Origin: Maratus speciosus
Taxonomy: Eukaryota; Arthropoda; Arachnida; Araneae; Salticidae
Assembly: GCA_963932465.1 (NCBI GenBank)
Contig: OZ010791.1
Span: 156,234,012-156,298,011, forward strand
Length of the DNA: 64,000 nt
Direction: 5' to 3'
The stretch's first letter is position 1. Every line of letters starts with the position of its first letter. A program made the position numbers and the translations under genes. Below the pieces are notes generated by a model. The model did no database searches and had not been told where the DNA came from. It saw nothing but the letters and a program-made list of their open reading frames with translations. Below are positions 32,817 to 44,797 of this stretch, one piece after another.

Positions 32817-33283
32817 ATACATTTAAAATAGACTATATAATAAAATTTAAATTGAATCTAACTTTCGCAACCATCGCCCCAAAAATAGTTTTATATAGGC
32901 TGGCAAGAAACAATAGTATCAGAACACTAGATTGCTGGGTACTTACAGTAATCGGCCGATCTCTCTGAAAAGTAAACGATAGAGTATTATTACTACGGAA
33001 AACACTGTCACTCATATGCACTTGACAACAGCCAGCAGAATCGCTGATAAAATTGTAAAAATGTCTCTTTATATTGAAAATAAGAGTGCTGTTTTCATAT
33101 TCTGCATATCCCTTTGTCATGTAGTTAGACAGAAACAGCGAGGAAAAAAAATTTTTCTTCCTGTCCTTGTCTGTAAAATATCTTCATAACTTACAGGAGT
33201 CCGATGCAGATGTGACCTAGTATCCAACGTCTTTACTTGAATAAAAATGATAGAAAATATATTGAAAAATATTTTTTTTTTCG
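32817..33283. other. Unassigned spacer
   Basis: Single-copy AT-rich sequence. A 95-codon minus-strand frame (32833-33120) shows no recognisable motif and no splice context that I can support. Confidence 0.35.
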
Positions 33284-33690
33284 CATTTTATTATTTGTTC
33301 TAAGGAAATATTTTAAAAATTTGCAGTTTTTAATGTTTTATGCGTTTTACGTTTTAGGCATGGTTTAATGTTGTAAATGATTGACAAATTATGGTTAAAA
33401 AAAAAAAAACCCATAAAAGAAATATTTCTTTATGACTTTTTTCTTTCTTGTTTTTTAAATAGCAATAGGTCTAATCTTTTTTTTCTTTCTCAAATCCAAA
33501 TTTTCTGTTCACAAATTTAAAGAGGGATGGGTTCAGTTTTCATATGCATTGTATTTGTAACTTCTGTTATACGTTCTGATGATTCTTATTACTTATTCTA
33601 AGGAAATATTTTACAAATTTTTAGATTTCAATGTTTTATGTGTTTTAGGTTTTAGGCATGGCTTAATGTTGTAAATGAATGACAAATTAT

Positions 33691-33723
<33 letters not shown>

Positions 33724-33910
33724 ACAAAAGAAATATTTCTTTATGACTTTTTTCTTTTCTTGTTTTTTTAAATAGCAATAGGTCTAACCTTTTTTTTTTT
33801 CTTTCTCAAATCCAAATTTTTTGTTCTCATATCCAAAAGGGGATGGGTCCCGTTTTCATATGCATTATATTTGCATTATATTTGTAATTTCTATTATACA
33901 TTCTGATGAC
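33284..33910 (+). repeat. Direct duplication of about 307 bp
   Basis: The segment beginning ttattatttgttctaaggaa (33288) recurs from ttacttattctaaggaaata (33588). It continues through gttttaggcatggtttaatg, an A-tract, atatttctttatgacttttt and catatgcatt. The copies differ mainly in homopolymer length (A-tract about 12 versus 31). Confidence 0.85.
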
Positions 33911-34046
33911 GACTCAGTGGAAGAGTTAAAACATGTCAACATAGGTTTTTAATATACTTTTAATAATTTTTTAGTAACGTCTTTTAAGCAAATAAATATT
34001 TTAATATATGTTTTGACTTTTCCGTTTGGAATATATATATTGATAT

Positions 34047-34795
34047 GGAGATTTTATGCTATATATAAAAAATAAATCCCAGACGGATGCAAGAAAAGTA
34101 ACAGAAATAACCGAAAAGTAAACATAAGATTAAAGTCTACTACTTAAAAGAAAACCTTCGAAACAAGCGGTGTATTCTATAATTTGCGAAACCGGAGATT
34201 TTATGTTATGTATAAAAAATAAATCCCAGACGGATGCAAGAGAAGTAACAGAAATAACCGAAAAGTAAACATAAGATTAAAGTCTATTATTTAAACGAAA
34301 ATATGCAAAACAAGCCATGCAATCTTTAATTTGCGAAACCGGAGATTTTATGTTATGCATATAAAAAATCAAATCCCAGACGGATGCAAGAGAAGTAACA
34401 AGAAATAACCGAAAAGTACAAGCGTAAGATTAAAGCCTATTATTTAAACGAAAATATGCAAAACAAGCCATGCAATCTTTAATTTGCGAAACCGGATATT
34501 TTATGTTATGTATAAAAAATAAATCCCAGACGGATGCAACAGAAGTAACAGAAATAACCGAAAAGTAAACATAAGATTAAAGCCTATTATTTAAATGAAA
34601 ATATGCGAAACAAGCCACGCAATCTTTAATTTGAGAAACCGGAGATTTTATATGTTATACATATAAAATAAATCCCAGACGGATGCAAGAGAAGTAACAG
34701 AAATAACCAAAAAGTAAACATAAGATTAAAGTCTACAACTTAAAAGAAAATCTTTGCAACATGCCGTGCATTCTTTAATTTGGGAAACCGGGATT
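34047..34795 (+). repeat. Tandem repeat, about 148 bp x 5
   Basis: Units start with ggagattttatg (or ggatatttt) at 34047, 34194, 34341, 34494 and 34641. Spacing is 147-153 bp. Core: aaataaatcccagacggatgc, agtaacagaaataaccgaaa. The last unit ends in gggaaaccgggattcccc. Non-coding satellite-like block. Confidence 0.9.
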
Positions 34796-34799
34796 CCCC

Positions 34800-35295
34800 T
34801 TTTTCAGTTTTAAAGGAAAATTAACAATACAAACTTTCTTAACTTCTGTCAAACTATGGATGTTCTATTTAGGAACTAACTATTAAAAGTTATGTTAAAT
34901 AACTTAATGTCTCCGACACAAAACTTTTATGCATCATTTAATTATGAAGACAGGAATTTCTGTCGTACAAAACTCACTGGGTTGAGCGGGGACGACGACG
35001 ACATAAACACTTTCTGATAACACGGCAATTTCAAACATTTCCAACGCTCAGCAATTAACTTAATTGCGGAAACTGCTGACATTTTAATTCGAAGTATACT
35101 GAATGAGACCTCCATTTAAAACAAAGGAAATAAATAACAGAAAAGCTATCCATTTCATGTGATTTTAGTATGTGTTTATCTATCATTATTATCTAGCATA
35201 AATTTACTCTCATATCATTATTTTTTTAAGTATGAAAAATATAATTATAAACTTTTTAATAAAAAAAATACTGCCTTCAATAACTTCATTTTATA
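34800..35295. other. Unassigned spacer
   Basis: AT-rich single-copy sequence with a short GC patch (gagcggggacgacgacgaca, 34984-35003). No feature supported. Confidence 0.4.
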
Positions 35296-35299
35296 TTAA

Positions 35300-36060
35300 A
35301 GGGGCTCAGGGCTGGATCGATACCGAAAAACATGTAATCAGAGCTCTCGCTTCGAATCCATAAAAAACAGAAGTACTCAATGTAACTAATTTAAACTTTC
35401 TGATATTTTTAAGGTATGTTTGTAGTCTTATAAAATTATAAAATAAAGTGCTTCAATGTAATAAAATAAAAAATATAGCAAAATGTATATAACACAATTT
35501 TCGAAAAAAAAATTAGGTGTCCTATCACAATCCGTAAGATATCTTTACGTTGAATTGACATAAGAACTTAATTTTTGCTTTAAAAAGATCAGGAGACTTT
35601 ACTCTATAAAATGAATTAAGGATATAACTATCACTCAAAGGAAACCTTATTAAAAATACTCTCAAATTTGAAAATTTCAAACCCCCTAAAAAATACAAGT
35701 TTTTTTTCCCTTATAAATACTCAAAATATTAAGCTATCTAAAATATATTAATTCATTCTATAGATAATAATGTTATAGGCATGCAAAAAAAAAAAAAAAA
35801 ATTAAGCCATTCCATCAAAGAGTTTTTTTTTTAAATCTTACGAATGGTCGTCAAAAATCAAGTTTTGAGAAAACGCGTCTTAAAGTTGCAATTAAATGGG
35901 TGCGGCTATGAAAGTGATTGTTACATAAATGCTTATAACTCCGTTAAAAATGCAAATATATTTATGCGGTTTTCCGCAATGTGTTCAGAAGTAATCGAAT
36001 AATCAAAATAGATACTAAAAAAAATCAATTTTTTGAAAAGTTTTCAAGCCCCGAGTCCCC
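35300..36060. mobile_element. TTAA element, second family
   Basis: TTAA at 35296-35299 and 36061-36064 flank inverted ends aggggctcagggct and agccccgagtcccc. The 761-bp interior is AT-rich with A- and T-tracts and no frame of interest. TTAA duplication suggests piggyBac-type mobilisation; its sequence is unrelated to family T. Confidence 0.75.
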
Positions 36061-36064
36061 TTAA

Positions 36065-37112
36065 ACTCAAAAATTTTCCATTGACCTTTGGCCACCCTTT
36101 ATTAGTATACAAATCTTTCCACCATAAAAATATTGTTCTTCAACTGAAGCGCAGAAATCTCGGGTGAATTTAAACGCTGCACAAGTTTTCTTTTTTTAAA
36201 TTTTTTCTTTTTTCTTTTTTTTTTTTTTTTTTTTACTGATTGTGTACGGCATAAAATTTTTTAGCGATTAAAACTAGAGATCAACCGAAAATTCGGATTC
36301 GGCCCAAAATCCGAGTTTCGCCGAAAATTCTGCCGGAAAGAAACGATTTGTATTCCAAAATTCTCGTTTCTTTCCCTTTGGAAATTTTCAACATGACTCA
36401 TTGATTTGAGCTGTATCGGCTCAAACGAAACACTCTTTATTTATTGCTATGAACTTCACTGTTTATAATTATCAGTCATGACTGACTCACGACGTGAGTG
36501 CAAATTATAAAGCATGCAATGCCCACATGACTAAACTTTGAAGACGAGTTTCACTTGCTCATTAAAAGCTGCATATCTAACAGCAATAAATTTTTTTTAG
36601 TTTGCAATCTCAGAAGTGTTTCGAATGCTCTTTGAGAAAGTTCTAATACAATAGATGATCCTTTATAAAAATCATTATAAAAGATAAATCGAGGTAGGCA
36701 TACCTAAAACATAATTTTAATTAGATGAAATTCGTATAATTAGAAAAACATTCTGTGTCGTTGATGAATTAATTACATTTTATTTTATATGAAAATAAAA
36801 AGTTTTGTTATAAATAATAAAAAAAGAAAAATAAGACAAGATAAAAAAGATAAAATAAAAAAGTCCTTCCGGCCAGTGCCGGGAGGAAGAGGTAGCTTTC
36901 ATATTCCTTATTTTAAAAAAGCCAACTTATATTATTCAAACACACGAAGCTCAATTAAGTGGAAACCGAATGTAGGAGATTCAATACTAATTTTTATCAA
37001 TACTAAATCATTATGAATGAGAATTTCGCGAAATTAGTCAGCTTTATCCAAGCTGCTTTTATTTAAAGTAACTTATATTTGGCTGCCAAATTCGGTGATT
37101 TCTTAAAGTGCC
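36065..37112. other. Unassigned AT-rich region
   Basis: Contains a T-run (about 36212-36233) and a compact patch of cgaaaattcggattcggccc / ccgagtttcgccgaaaattc (36278-36330) that can fold on itself and resembles a MITE end. The 75-codon frame at 36789 starts in an A-rich stretch and shows no family resemblance. Confidence 0.4.
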
Positions 37113-38880
37113 TGCCATTTTAGGACAACATGGTGGATGAGGCTAACCAGTGAACTTGGTCGAGACCTTAGTAATTGCTGTGCACATGCTCACTCACATC
37201 GGAATCGGTTGATATATACGAGTGCTGTCGCAGGCAAAAAATCAGATTTTTCAAAATGTCACCCACGTTAGAAATTGAAACTGCTATATCTGAGCCATTT
37301 TTTAAGATAAAGACAAACAAAAAATGCTCCTGAATCCTTATATCAAGGTCAAATACTTAAGAAAGAAACCTTTTCCAATTTCTAATTTTTTTGCACCTCA
37401 CTTTAAATATATATATTTTTTAATTTAATGGCCGCCATTTTGAAGCAAGATGGCTGATGAAGCTAGCCAGCGAACTTGGTCGAGATATTTATATATACTA
37501 TCCACATGCCTTCTTCCATCGAAATAGGCGAATACGTGTGGTACCGCGAGACAAATACAAGATCGTTTCAAAGTGTTAGCCATGATAGAAATTCAAAGTG
37601 CTATAATTCAACCACTTTTTAAGATATAAACAAAAGAACAAATTTTCAGAAACAAAAACTGCTCCAGAATCTTTGTATCAAGGCCAAACACATAAAAAAA
37701 ATCTTTTTCATTTTCCAATTTTTTAATACCTCATTTTAAATTTTAAATTACATTTTTTTTTAAAATGGCAACCCTTTTGAAACAAGATGGCGAATGAAGA
37801 TGGCCAACGAACTCGGTCGAGACATTGGTATGTACTATGTACAGACCAAGTTACATTCAAATCGGTTCATAAATACGCCTGTTATCGCGTGACAAAAATC
37901 AGGTCGTTTTAAAATGTCAGCCACAATAGAAATTCAAAATGTTATAACTCAGCTATTTTTTTAGATATAGACGAAATAAAACCTGTTCCGGAATCTTTGT
38001 ATTAAGGTCAAACACATACGAAAAAACTCTTTTTCATTTTCCAATTTTTTGGTATCTCATTTTAAATTTAATTTTTAAAATTTTTTTTTAAATGGCCGCC
38101 ATTTTGAAACAAGATGGCGGACGAAGCTGGCCAACGAACTCGGTTGAGTTATTTGTATGTACTATGTACACACCAAGGTACATCCAAGTCGGTTCATAAA
38201 TATGTCTGTTATCACGTGGCAAAAATCAGGACGTTTCAAAATGTCAGCCACACTAGAAATTCAAAATGCTATAACTCAGCCATTTTTTAAGATATAGACG
38301 AAACAAAAACTGCTCCCGAATGCTTTTATCGAGGTCAAACACATAAAAAAAAAATATTTTTTCAATTTTCAATTTTTTGGTACCACATTTCAAATTTAAA
38401 GTTTTCTTAAAATTTTAAATGGCCGCCATTTTTAAACAAAATGACGGATGAAGCTGGCCAACGAACTCGGTCGAGACATTGGTCTGTACTATGTATAAAC
38501 GAAGTTACATCCAAATCGGTTCATAAATACGCCTTTTATCGCGTGACAAAATTCAGGACGTTTCAAAATGCCAGCTTCGCTAGAAATTCAAAATGATATA
38601 ACTCAGCCATTTTTTAAGATATAGACGAAACAAAAACTGCTACGGAGTCTTTGTATAAAGGTCAAATACATAAGAATAAAATATTTTCCATTTTCAATTT
38701 TTTGGTACCACATTTCAAATTTTAATTTTTTTTTAAATTTTTAAATGGCCGCCATTTTGAAACAAAATGGCGGTTGATGTTGGCCAACGAACTAGGTCGA
38801 GACATTGGTATGTACTATGTACACACCGAATTACATCCAAATCGGTTCATAAATACGAGAGTTACAGTGTGACATAGGTC
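37113..38880 (+). repeat. Satellite, about 327 bp x 5.4, with GCCGCCAT/ATGGCGG motif
   Basis: Units start near 37113, 37430, 37767, 38094, 38421 and 38747 (the last is truncated). Each opens with ggccgccattttgaaacaag followed by atggcgg, then gaagctggccaacgaactcg, ggttcataaatacg, ctataactcagccattttt and a T-rich end. The first unit is the most diverged and the middle units the most alike. The opening holds two oppositely oriented matches to the YY1-type core (CCGCCATnTT / AAnATGGCGG). Confidence 0.9.

Positions 38881-38881
<1 letters not shown>

Positions 38882-38915
<34 letters not shown>
38882..38915. repeat. (AT)n microsatellite
   Basis: About 17 AT dinucleotides end the 327-bp satellite abruptly and mark the boundary to the AT-extreme island. 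Confidence 0.95.
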
Positions 38916-38916
<1 letters not shown>

Positions 38917-40697
38917 CCATTAATTAAACATAACCTACCACCGTCAATTATTATGAATTAAAGCTGTAAGTATTAAAAAAAAAAAAATTATTATAAGAAT
39001 TATTATGGAAGAAAAAAGAAAAAAGTGGACACCGACAAAAATTGAAAAGCTTATACATTGAATTACGTTATCAAGGGCACAGAATTCAATGATATAAGCA
39101 AAATGGTTGTTTTCTGTGGGAAAAATAAGCTAAAGCTAAAAATTATTTTCCCCTGTGCCCGACCAACCACTAAAATCAAGTGAATTGATTAAAAATGAAA
39201 GCAGAATAGAAACAAATAATATGAAATGGAAGAATCAATAAAACGTATTTAAATATTTATAGGATATAAAATATAAATAATAAACACCATACCGATTAAT
39301 ATTGCAGTATTTTACAAAAATCCATGTGCACATGTCTACCAGTATATCAAAAAGATTAAGGTGAATAAAACAGTTAAGAAATCACAGTAAATGATACCAA
39401 AGGATGCAGTTAATACATTTTGAAATAAAATTTGAAATACCTTGTAAAATACATTTAATCTAATATAAAATAAATAGATATTAATTACATTATTTAAAAT
39501 GCACTATTAAATTAATAGATAACAGTTTAACAATATCGTCAAAATTTAGCTAAAAATACCCCCTGGTGTATAAATTATAACTGAAATGGAGCTAGAAAAA
39601 TTAAAAATTAGAGCAATCTGAAAGAGACTAATTTGGTGCTGCCATCTATTATTACTTATATTAAACATCTATCGCAAGATAAATATTTGTAAGCATTTGA
39701 ATGTAAATAACTGTTTAAACAGCAAAACCAAACAAATCCTTATATATAGAGAATTATAAACCTAATATAAATCACACAATGTATTTAAAAACTATTGTTA
39801 ATAAAATTTAAAAGCATACAATATATTCTATTAGCTAACTTATTAAAACTAAACTAAGAGTTTAAATAATTCTAGAACATTGATAATATATAGCATATAG
39901 CTATATGCTATAAAACAAAATAAATTCAGTAATAATTAATATAAATAATTATTAAAAATAATATAAAAATTATTTTTTAATGAATTATATATAAGATATT
40001 TATAAAATGAACAGGAAATAAAAAACATGTGGAAGTATATAGAAGGTTAAATGATACTTAAATTCCCATTACTTAAAAAGCACAAATATAGAATGTGGAT
40101 TATTTTCAGACATCCATAAAAATCCATAAAGTATGAATGTGGGATATTCAAAAACATTAAACCGATAATAAATATTAAAAAGAATAGAGGAATAATAATA
40201 AAAATAATTACCCAATTTTAATGCATACAGTATAACTATATTTATATTAAACATACTTATATGTATATTATTCACTATAAGAATGGCATACTATTAGTAA
40301 TTAATATGATATTGTCCTTAGTAAATTAAAATTTAATAACAAATAATTGTAAATTAGATTAATGAATAATTAAGCTAATTATAATATTAATGAAATTCTC
40401 CAATTTGCATATAAAATATCAAATCAACATCCATATAAAATACATAACAAAAATATAGTAATAATACAAGAGCCCCCACCCTCTTTTTTTATTTAAATAA
40501 TTAAAAATTTCGTATTATCCAGACAACACCACCCTCCTCCGTACTCTAACATCTACCCACCCAGCCAACCTATAATATTTTTTTTATATTATTTTACAAT
40601 TTTTAATTTTTTATAGATATTTTTTTATTTTATAATTTTTTTGTAATTTTGTTTACGCATGTGTTAATTTGTGTTTATAGATCATGTAAGAAAAGTA

Positions 40698-41310
40698 CTA
40701 ATTGTATATTAATGAATATATGAATTTTTTTGGAAAACCATGATTTAATGCATCATAAATTAGTTTTTTAATATTATTGTTAATTAGAGGAGAAGAACAT
40801 AAACATTTTATTCTATATAAATGATTAAGTATTATATTACGAAATACAGAATGATGTAGACAAGATTTAAAATTTGTAAATGTATTAACTGTGAATTTAA
40901 ATTCTTTACGTTTGTCATATAAATCTGTGATTGTTTTATTGTCTTTTATTGTAATTTTAAGATCTAAGAAGTTAATTGTATTGTTAGATAAAAGGTTTTC
41001 CGTTAATTCCAAATTAGTGGGATAATCAACTGGAAATCGACTAATTGCAGATTGATCAGTATCAATTAAAAGGATGTCATCAATATAACGATATAAATGT
41101 AGATTATTATTAGTAAAATTACGTTCATAATGAGATAAGTATAAGTCTGAGAGTAAACTGGAAGTACAACCGCCTTGTGGTATACCGACATGCTGTAAAT
41201 ATATAAGTATTATCTTGCAATATATAATTATTATAGATAATGAAGTTAGTTAAAGATTTAAAATATGCAATATCTATATTAGATGGTAATTCCAGTTTTT
41301 TATAATACTT
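40698..41310 (-). pseudogene. Reverse transcriptase fragment (YIDD), frameshifted
   Basis: The minus strand reads GIPQGG (41169-41186), then LLSDLYLSHYE, RYIDDIL (YIDD at 41076-41087) and, after a gap, INFLDLKI, TDLYDKRKEF and a C-terminal helix-rich tail ending at the stop at 40698. GIPQG and YxDD are the diagnostic reverse transcriptase palm motifs. FLDL...YDKR is typical of a class of eukaryotic element-borne reverse transcriptases related to Penelope-like or similar retroelements; the family is not certain. The upstream reading (YIL..NTYIF, about 41200-41235) lies in another frame, so a small indel near 41193 breaks it. The N-terminus is lost into AT microsatellites. No endonuclease is seen. 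Confidence 0.75.
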
Positions 41311-41315
41311 TTTAA

Positions 41316-41341
41316 ATATATATATATATATATATATATAT

Positions 41342-41409
<68 letters not shown>

Positions 41410-41439
41410 AAAAATCCAAATTCACATAATTTATTACAC

Positions 41440-41470
<31 letters not shown>
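41316..41470. repeat. Compound (AT)n microsatellite
   Basis: Four AT runs of about 20-30 bp separated by ttg or short unique sequence. It borders the reverse transcriptase relic and explains the artefactual YIYIYI frame on the minus strand. Confidence 0.95.
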
Positions 41471-41475
<5 letters not shown>

Positions 41476-42150
41476 CCAAAAATTTTTTAAATCGCTTTCC
41501 TCCGAACGGCTGCAATAGGTAGCTTTTTGTAAAGAAAGCTACCTAAAAGCTGAGGCACAGAGAGTCATCATGGGCTTTGGAGGTAAAATTTTGAAACAAG
41601 GTCTCTATTTCAAAACTTTCTTAGGGAGGAAAGGGGAGGGGAATGTTGGGAGGGAATAAGCAAATTATTTATTTAAGTACATATTGTATCTATATTTAAA
41701 TCTCTACTAAACTAATAATAATTATAAATTATAAAATGGTTATTTTTTTTTTTAAATTATAAACGTATTCAATGTTAATTTCCCCAAAACAAACTTTTAA
41801 GAGTTTTATTTCAATTAATTTAAATGCAAGATATTAAAAAACTGAAAAGATGTGTATATTTAAAACTTAAATATTCATTATTTTATTTGTTCTCCATTAT
41901 TAATTACATTGTTAATTAATTATTGATAAATACCTGTGATTATTGGTTGGCATAAAATAATAAAATATAAAAGTTATATTATTATTTATGTTTTGTTTTT
42001 GCTTGAAACTTATAAACACATACATATGTATGTATGTTTGTTTGTTCGTTAGAAATGTGTTTCTATACACGTATATTTAATTAATAATTATGTATATTTA
42101 TGTATGTATTAATAGCTTTCGGCCGAAAATAGGAAGATCACCGAAATTCA
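41471..42150. other. Spacer with a small hairpin
   Basis: GGTAGCTTT (41518-41526) and AAAGCTACC (41535-41543) can form a 9-bp stem with an 8-nt loop. The rest is AT-rich and unassigned, apart from a purine-rich patch (gggaggaaaggggagggg, 41624-41641). Confidence 0.45.
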
Positions 42151-42540
42151 GTTGCTCAACAAGCGCAAAACGTTTTGACATAGTTACAAATTCATTTTTA
42201 AACGGAAAGATATAAAATTGAAAGGCCTAATTATGGAAGCGATTTGGAATCAAACTGCATTTTCCATTTTTTAATAAATAAATTATTTATTGAGTTATAA
42301 GCGATTTTGATCACGTGACAAAGACTTTTACTCCCTTTGCTGACTGGTTTTTCTGCTTTCTTCGGGAACTTCGGTTCAAAACGTCAACTTTGACACTATT
42401 TTCTGAAAGATCTATTGCGTTTGCAAAAAAAAAAAAAAAAAAAAACGGAAAAAACACCTGGATTACATAGTTTCTGAACAACAATAACTGGTAGTTTCAT
42501 GCATTTCCGACCCAAAATAAATGTAAACTTATGTCATAAA
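42151..42540 (-). mobile_element. Family-T MITE, both ends truncated
   Basis: From gttgctcaacaagcgcaaaa to cttatgtcataaa, in reverse orientation, without TTAA or terminal repeats. Contains an A-tract of about 22 at 42427-42448. More diverged than the TTAA-bounded copies. Confidence 0.8.
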
Positions 42541-42704
42541 TTTTGGTTTTCCCTACAACAATCCTAGAAACAAATCGCATAAAGAGGAAGAAAAATCGTC
42601 GGTCGCTAATCAGTCATTATACGCCCTACGTCACTAGATGAAAATCGTTGAAAATGAAATATTTTAAAGATGCGTATGTTACTTTTTTGTTTTTTTTTTT
42701 TAAT

Positions 42705-43165
42705 TTCTAAAAAAGTACTGAACCAATTTCGATGAAATTAAATGGGACCAATTCGAATTCCATCCTCTTCCAATTAAATAAAAAATCACATGAATTGGTC
42801 GCGTAGTTTTGGAGTAATAGGTATATAACCATTAAACCCCCCCCCCCCCCCCCTAAAAAAAAATAAATAAAAATAAAAAAAAATAAAATAAACCCTCCAG
42901 TTTTCGTAGTGCTGTTGTGCTGCGACTTGCAGTCTTGTTATGCGATAGGTACTCTTCATCCAGCCAACCCCGTGATTCGCAAGCAGCCAATGTACAACAG
43001 AATCAGAAAAAATATTGATTTTATTGGTTTTTGCTGGATTAAAAAAAAGTACCGAACCAATTTTGATGAAATTTAGATGGGACCAATTCGAGAGTATTCC
43101 CTTTCAGTAATAATAATAAAAAAATCACATGAACCAGTCGCGTAGTTTCGGAGTAATCGGGGAAC
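42705..43165 (+). repeat. Diverged direct repeat, about 338 bp apart
   Basis: aaagtactgaaccaatttcg...cgcgtagttttggagtaat (42711-42821) recurs as aaagtaccgaaccaattttg...cgcgtagtttcggagtaat (43048-43160). The C-run at 42837-42852 and A-rich sequence lie between them. Resembles a two-copy remnant of a satellite. Confidence 0.75.
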
Positions 43166-43534
43166 ATACATAGAAAAAAAAATACATACGCGTCGAATTG
43201 AGAACCTCCTTCTTTTTTTCAAGATTAAAAATATAAGGTGCCCTACAAATAACTGACGGTTTATAAAATGGAGTAATTCAGGATGTTAATATGTGAAGTC
43301 GGGAAGTTCTTTAGAATGTTTCCTTGTTTTAGCACCAAATGTCAACAGATGGCGTTGCGTTCTCTCAATTAACAAAATACTGAGACTAATTTGTAAAAGT
43401 GGATCAAAGTTCACCTATTAAAGCACATAAATTAACGTCTGAATTCCATTTTTAATTATTAAAGGTACACATATATTAAGACAGACTTTAAATACAATTA
43501 AATACAATAAACCCAACTGGAGTGAAAAATTAGC

Positions 43535-43607
43535 CGGGGCCACGAATCGAACCTGGGTCGACAGCATAACGTGCTGTTGCTCTACCGTTAAGCTACCCTG
43601 GCCGATG
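43535..43607 (-). other. tRNA-like SINE head, GTT anticodon (minus copy)
   Basis: Minus strand: ggccagggtagcttaacggt, tagagcaac, anticodon arm ACAGC-ACGTTAT-GCTGT (anticodon GTT, Asn-like, with C33), then cccaggttcgattcgtggcc. A and B boxes are good. C33 and the repeat context favour a SINE over a working tRNA. Confidence 0.6.
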
Positions 43608-43898
43608 TTCTATCCTGACAATTTCTCACTAATAAACCAAGTTGGGAACGTCACCGTCCATCTATCAGATAGCACAGGATGACGTGACAACGATGAATAA
43701 ATTTCTTTTTCCATCGATCCACAATATATATTAAAGAACATAAATTAACGTCTGAATTCCATTTTTAATTATTAAAGGTACACATATATTAAGACAGACT
43801 TTAAATACAATTAAATACAATAAACCCATCTGATAGATGGACGGCGACGTTCCCCAATTTGGTTTATTAGTGAGAAATTGCCAGGCTAGGACATCGGC

Positions 43899-43972
43899 CA
43901 GGGTAGTTTAACAGTAGAGCAACAGCACGTTATGCTGTCGACCCAGGTTCGATTCCTGGCTTCGGCTAATTT
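43899..43972 (+). other. tRNA-like SINE head, GTT anticodon (plus copy)
   Basis: ggccagggtagtttaacagt, the same ACGTTAT loop, ccaggttcgattcctggc. Differs from the minus copy at a few positions (tttaacag for cttaacgg; ttcgg for cccgg). Confidence 0.6.
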
Positions 43973-44075
43973 TTCACTCCAGTTGGGTACTATCTGATAG
44001 ATGGACGGTGACGTTCCCTGTCTTAATATATGTCTTAATATAAAGTCTGTCTTAATATATGTGTACCTTTAAAAG

Positions 44076-44293
44076 TTCACCTAGTTTTTACCCTTCCTTC
44101 AGTCTAGTTGTTGAAACTCGAAAAAAAAGAGGAAAGGTTTGTGTTTGGAAATGTTAAGGTTATTTTGAGTATTCTTTTTTAGACAATGTAGTGCCATCTA
44201 TCGGAAGAATCATTTAGGGGATGTTTATTATGGGATGTCCCGATTGCAATTTCTCGAAAGCAAACTGAGGAGTATAACAGGAAAAAGAATGAC
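44076..44293. other. Unassigned spacer
   Basis: Single-copy sequence between the inverted SINE pair and a MITE. Nothing recognised. Confidence 0.4.
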
Positions 44294-44297
44294 TTAA

Positions 44298-44743
44298 GGC
44301 TGTTCTCAAATCCAAAAGGGCAACTTTATGACACAAGTTTTAATTTATTTTTGTTTGGAAATGCATGATACTAGCAGGTGCTGTTGTTCAGAAACTATGT
44401 AATCGAGCTGTTTTTTTTCTTTCCTTTTATTTTATTTATTTTTTTTTTTTTTGCAAATGCAATAGATCTTTTAGAAAATAGTGTCAAAATGGACGTTTTG
44501 AGTCGAATTTCCGCGCGAAAGTAGAATAACTACTCAAGAAAGGGCGAAAAACGTGTTTGTCACGTGATCAAACTCGCTTATAGCTCAATAGGTAATTTAT
44601 TGATCAAAAAATGGAAAATACAGTTCTATTCCATATCGCTTCCTTGGCCAAGCTTTCCAATTTTATATCTTTCCGTTAAAAGATGAGTTTGTAAATGTGT
44701 CAAAACGTTTTGCGCTTGTTGAGCAGAGCAGTTGAGAACAGCC
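44298..44743 (+). mobile_element. TTAA MITE, family T
   Basis: TTAA at 44294-44297 and 44744-44747. Perfect family ends ggctgttctcaa and ttgagaacagcc. Enlarged by a T-rich stretch (tttattttatttattttttt) at 44427-44452. Confidence 0.92.
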
Positions 44744-44797
44744 TTAAGTAGTTTTAAAAAAGACTGGGCTGACAAAAACGACCATGTCACTGTAAAT

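Larger units (their letters stand above)
38916..41470. other. AT-extreme island
   Basis: Composition is visibly more AT-rich than either side, with long stretches of only A and T plus isolated G/C. It contains no MITEs, SINEs or tandem units of the kinds filling the rest of the window. A short cytosine-rich patch (agagcccccaccctc, 40469-40483, and accaccctcctccg, 40528-40541) interrupts it. The only recognisable content is the reverse transcriptase relic at 40698-41310. Confidence 0.7.
43429..44075. repeat. Inverted pair of tRNA-Asn-like SINEs with duplicated flanks
   Basis: The 85-bp flank aattaacgtctgaattccat...aatacaataaaccca occurs twice in direct orientation (43432-43512 and 43744-43827), and a piece of it reappears inverted at 44044-44072. 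Between them lie a minus-strand and a plus-strand copy of the same tRNA-like element. The inner parts (gatagatggacggtgacgtt, gtttattagtgagaaattg) are in opposite orientation. The arrangement can form a large cruciform. Confidence 0.8.

Noticed and set aside
41312..41515. 67-codon ORF rich in YIYIYI
   Set aside because: AT microsatellite translation.
42837..42852. Poly(C) run as a functional element
   Set aside because: Simple homopolymers (also 47120-47129 and 60028-60039) are common here and have no conserved context.
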